Positions 63,834 through 64,000 of a stretch of 64,000 nt of DNA are shown piece after piece. The position numbers and the translations under genes are program-made. This DNA comes from Blastocatellia bacterium (GTDB taxonomy: Bacteria; Acidobacteriota; Blastocatellia; HR10; J050): assembly GCA_025054955.1 (NCBI GenBank), contig JANWZE010000086.1, positions 57,168 to 121,167 on the forward strand, read 5' to 3'. The notes under the pieces were generated by a model that was not told the origin of the DNA, made no database searches, and saw only the letters and a list, made by a program, of their open reading frames with translations. Each line of letters begins with the position of its first letter. Within the stretch, counting starts at the first letter, position 1.

Positions 63834-64000
63834 GACCACATCTCCACGCGCGTGGGGAGGACGTAGCGGGATCAGCCATCAATGAGCAAGCATTCGGACC
63901 ATCCCCACGCGCGTGGGGAGAACGAAAACGCGACATTTAACTGTTCCCGGCGGCACGGACCATCCCCACGCGCGTGGGGAGAACGAAATACCCTGTTCTC
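63834..64000 (-). CRISPR. Type I-E-like CRISPR array, leader-distal end (continues beyond the window)
   Basis: Repeats lie at 63895-63923 and 63956-63984, both CGGACCATCCCCACGCGCGT followed by GGGGAGAAC (29 bp). A diverged terminal copy is at 63834-63862 (GACCACATCTCCACGCGCGT then GGGGAGGAC). Spacers are 32 bp (63863-63894, 63924-63955), so the period is exactly 61, as in type I-E. A still weaker in-phase match (15 of 29, mostly in the right half) is at 63773-63801. Decay at the left means the leader is to the right and the array is read on the minus strand (repeat GTTCTCCCCACGCGCGTGGG there). No cas gene is in the window. Confidence 0.9.

Overview
The window looks like a chromosomal segment of a Gram-negative bacterium of roughly 55% GC. 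An outer-membrane TonB receptor with an N-terminal carboxypeptidase-regulatory domain, secreted c-type cytochromes, FG-GAP repeat and PQQ proteins, and many repeat-rich intergenic regions would fit the Acidobacteriota (Blastocatellia-like). That assignment is inference; no rRNA or tRNA gene was seen.

Layout. 1-2.2 kb: the 3' part of an LD-carboxypeptidase gene, then argH (+). 2.2-3.8 kb: a gene-free, repeat-rich stretch with three ~100-bp MITE-like elements. 3.8-10.9 kb: a tightly overlapping minus-strand arginine operon, argR-argG-(P-loop protein)-argC-argD-argF'-argB, with a strong promoter and candidate ArgR sites. Its carbamoyltransferase is of the N-acetyl/N-succinylornithine type, no N-acetylglutamate synthase gene is visible, and an uncharacterised P-loop protein sits in the operon. 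11-20 kb: secreted proteins (DUF3386-like fusion, cytochrome c), a dihydropyrimidinase/hydantoinase, a Rieske oxygenase, an APC permease and inositol-phosphate synthase. 20-46 kb: DedA, an alpha-glucan phosphorylase, then a membrane-transport neighbourhood dominated by K+/H+ handling (KefB-like, CPA2, KimA, TrkA-like plus UspA, K+-independent H+-pyrophosphatase) with several APC permeases, PrmA, a Na/Pi-type transporter and CstA. 46-53 kb: SnoaL-like protein, M48 protease, then an ArsS-like radical SAM / GT2 / fused flavin-ferredoxin membrane oxidoreductase trio. 54-63 kb: periplasmic redox proteins (PQQ sugar dehydrogenase, penta-heme cytochrome), FKBP, TPR and FG-GAP proteins, and a cobalamin riboswitch driving a decayed btuF relic and a TonB receptor. 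63.8-64 kb: the leader-distal end of a type I-E-like CRISPR array with exact 61-bp periodicity, running off the right edge.

The most unusual signal is not a gene. At ten places, five of them at gene 3' ends, a short unique sequence is repeated once at a nearly constant distance of 68-73 bp. The affected 3' ends are argB, argF', the 17.5-kb permease, the KefB-like gene and the M48 gene. One further case is an exact 72-bp, in-frame insertion inside a coding region. The sequences differ from place to place but the period does not. Tandem microduplication and insertion with a long target-site duplication, including off-target Cas1-Cas2 spacer integration, are both possible.

Other points for a second look are the candidate missing N-acetylglutamate synthase in the arginine operon, a dispersed ~500-bp repeat family, the btuF relic, the ArsS locus, and a frameshifted four-helix-bundle gene next to a GA-rich tract.
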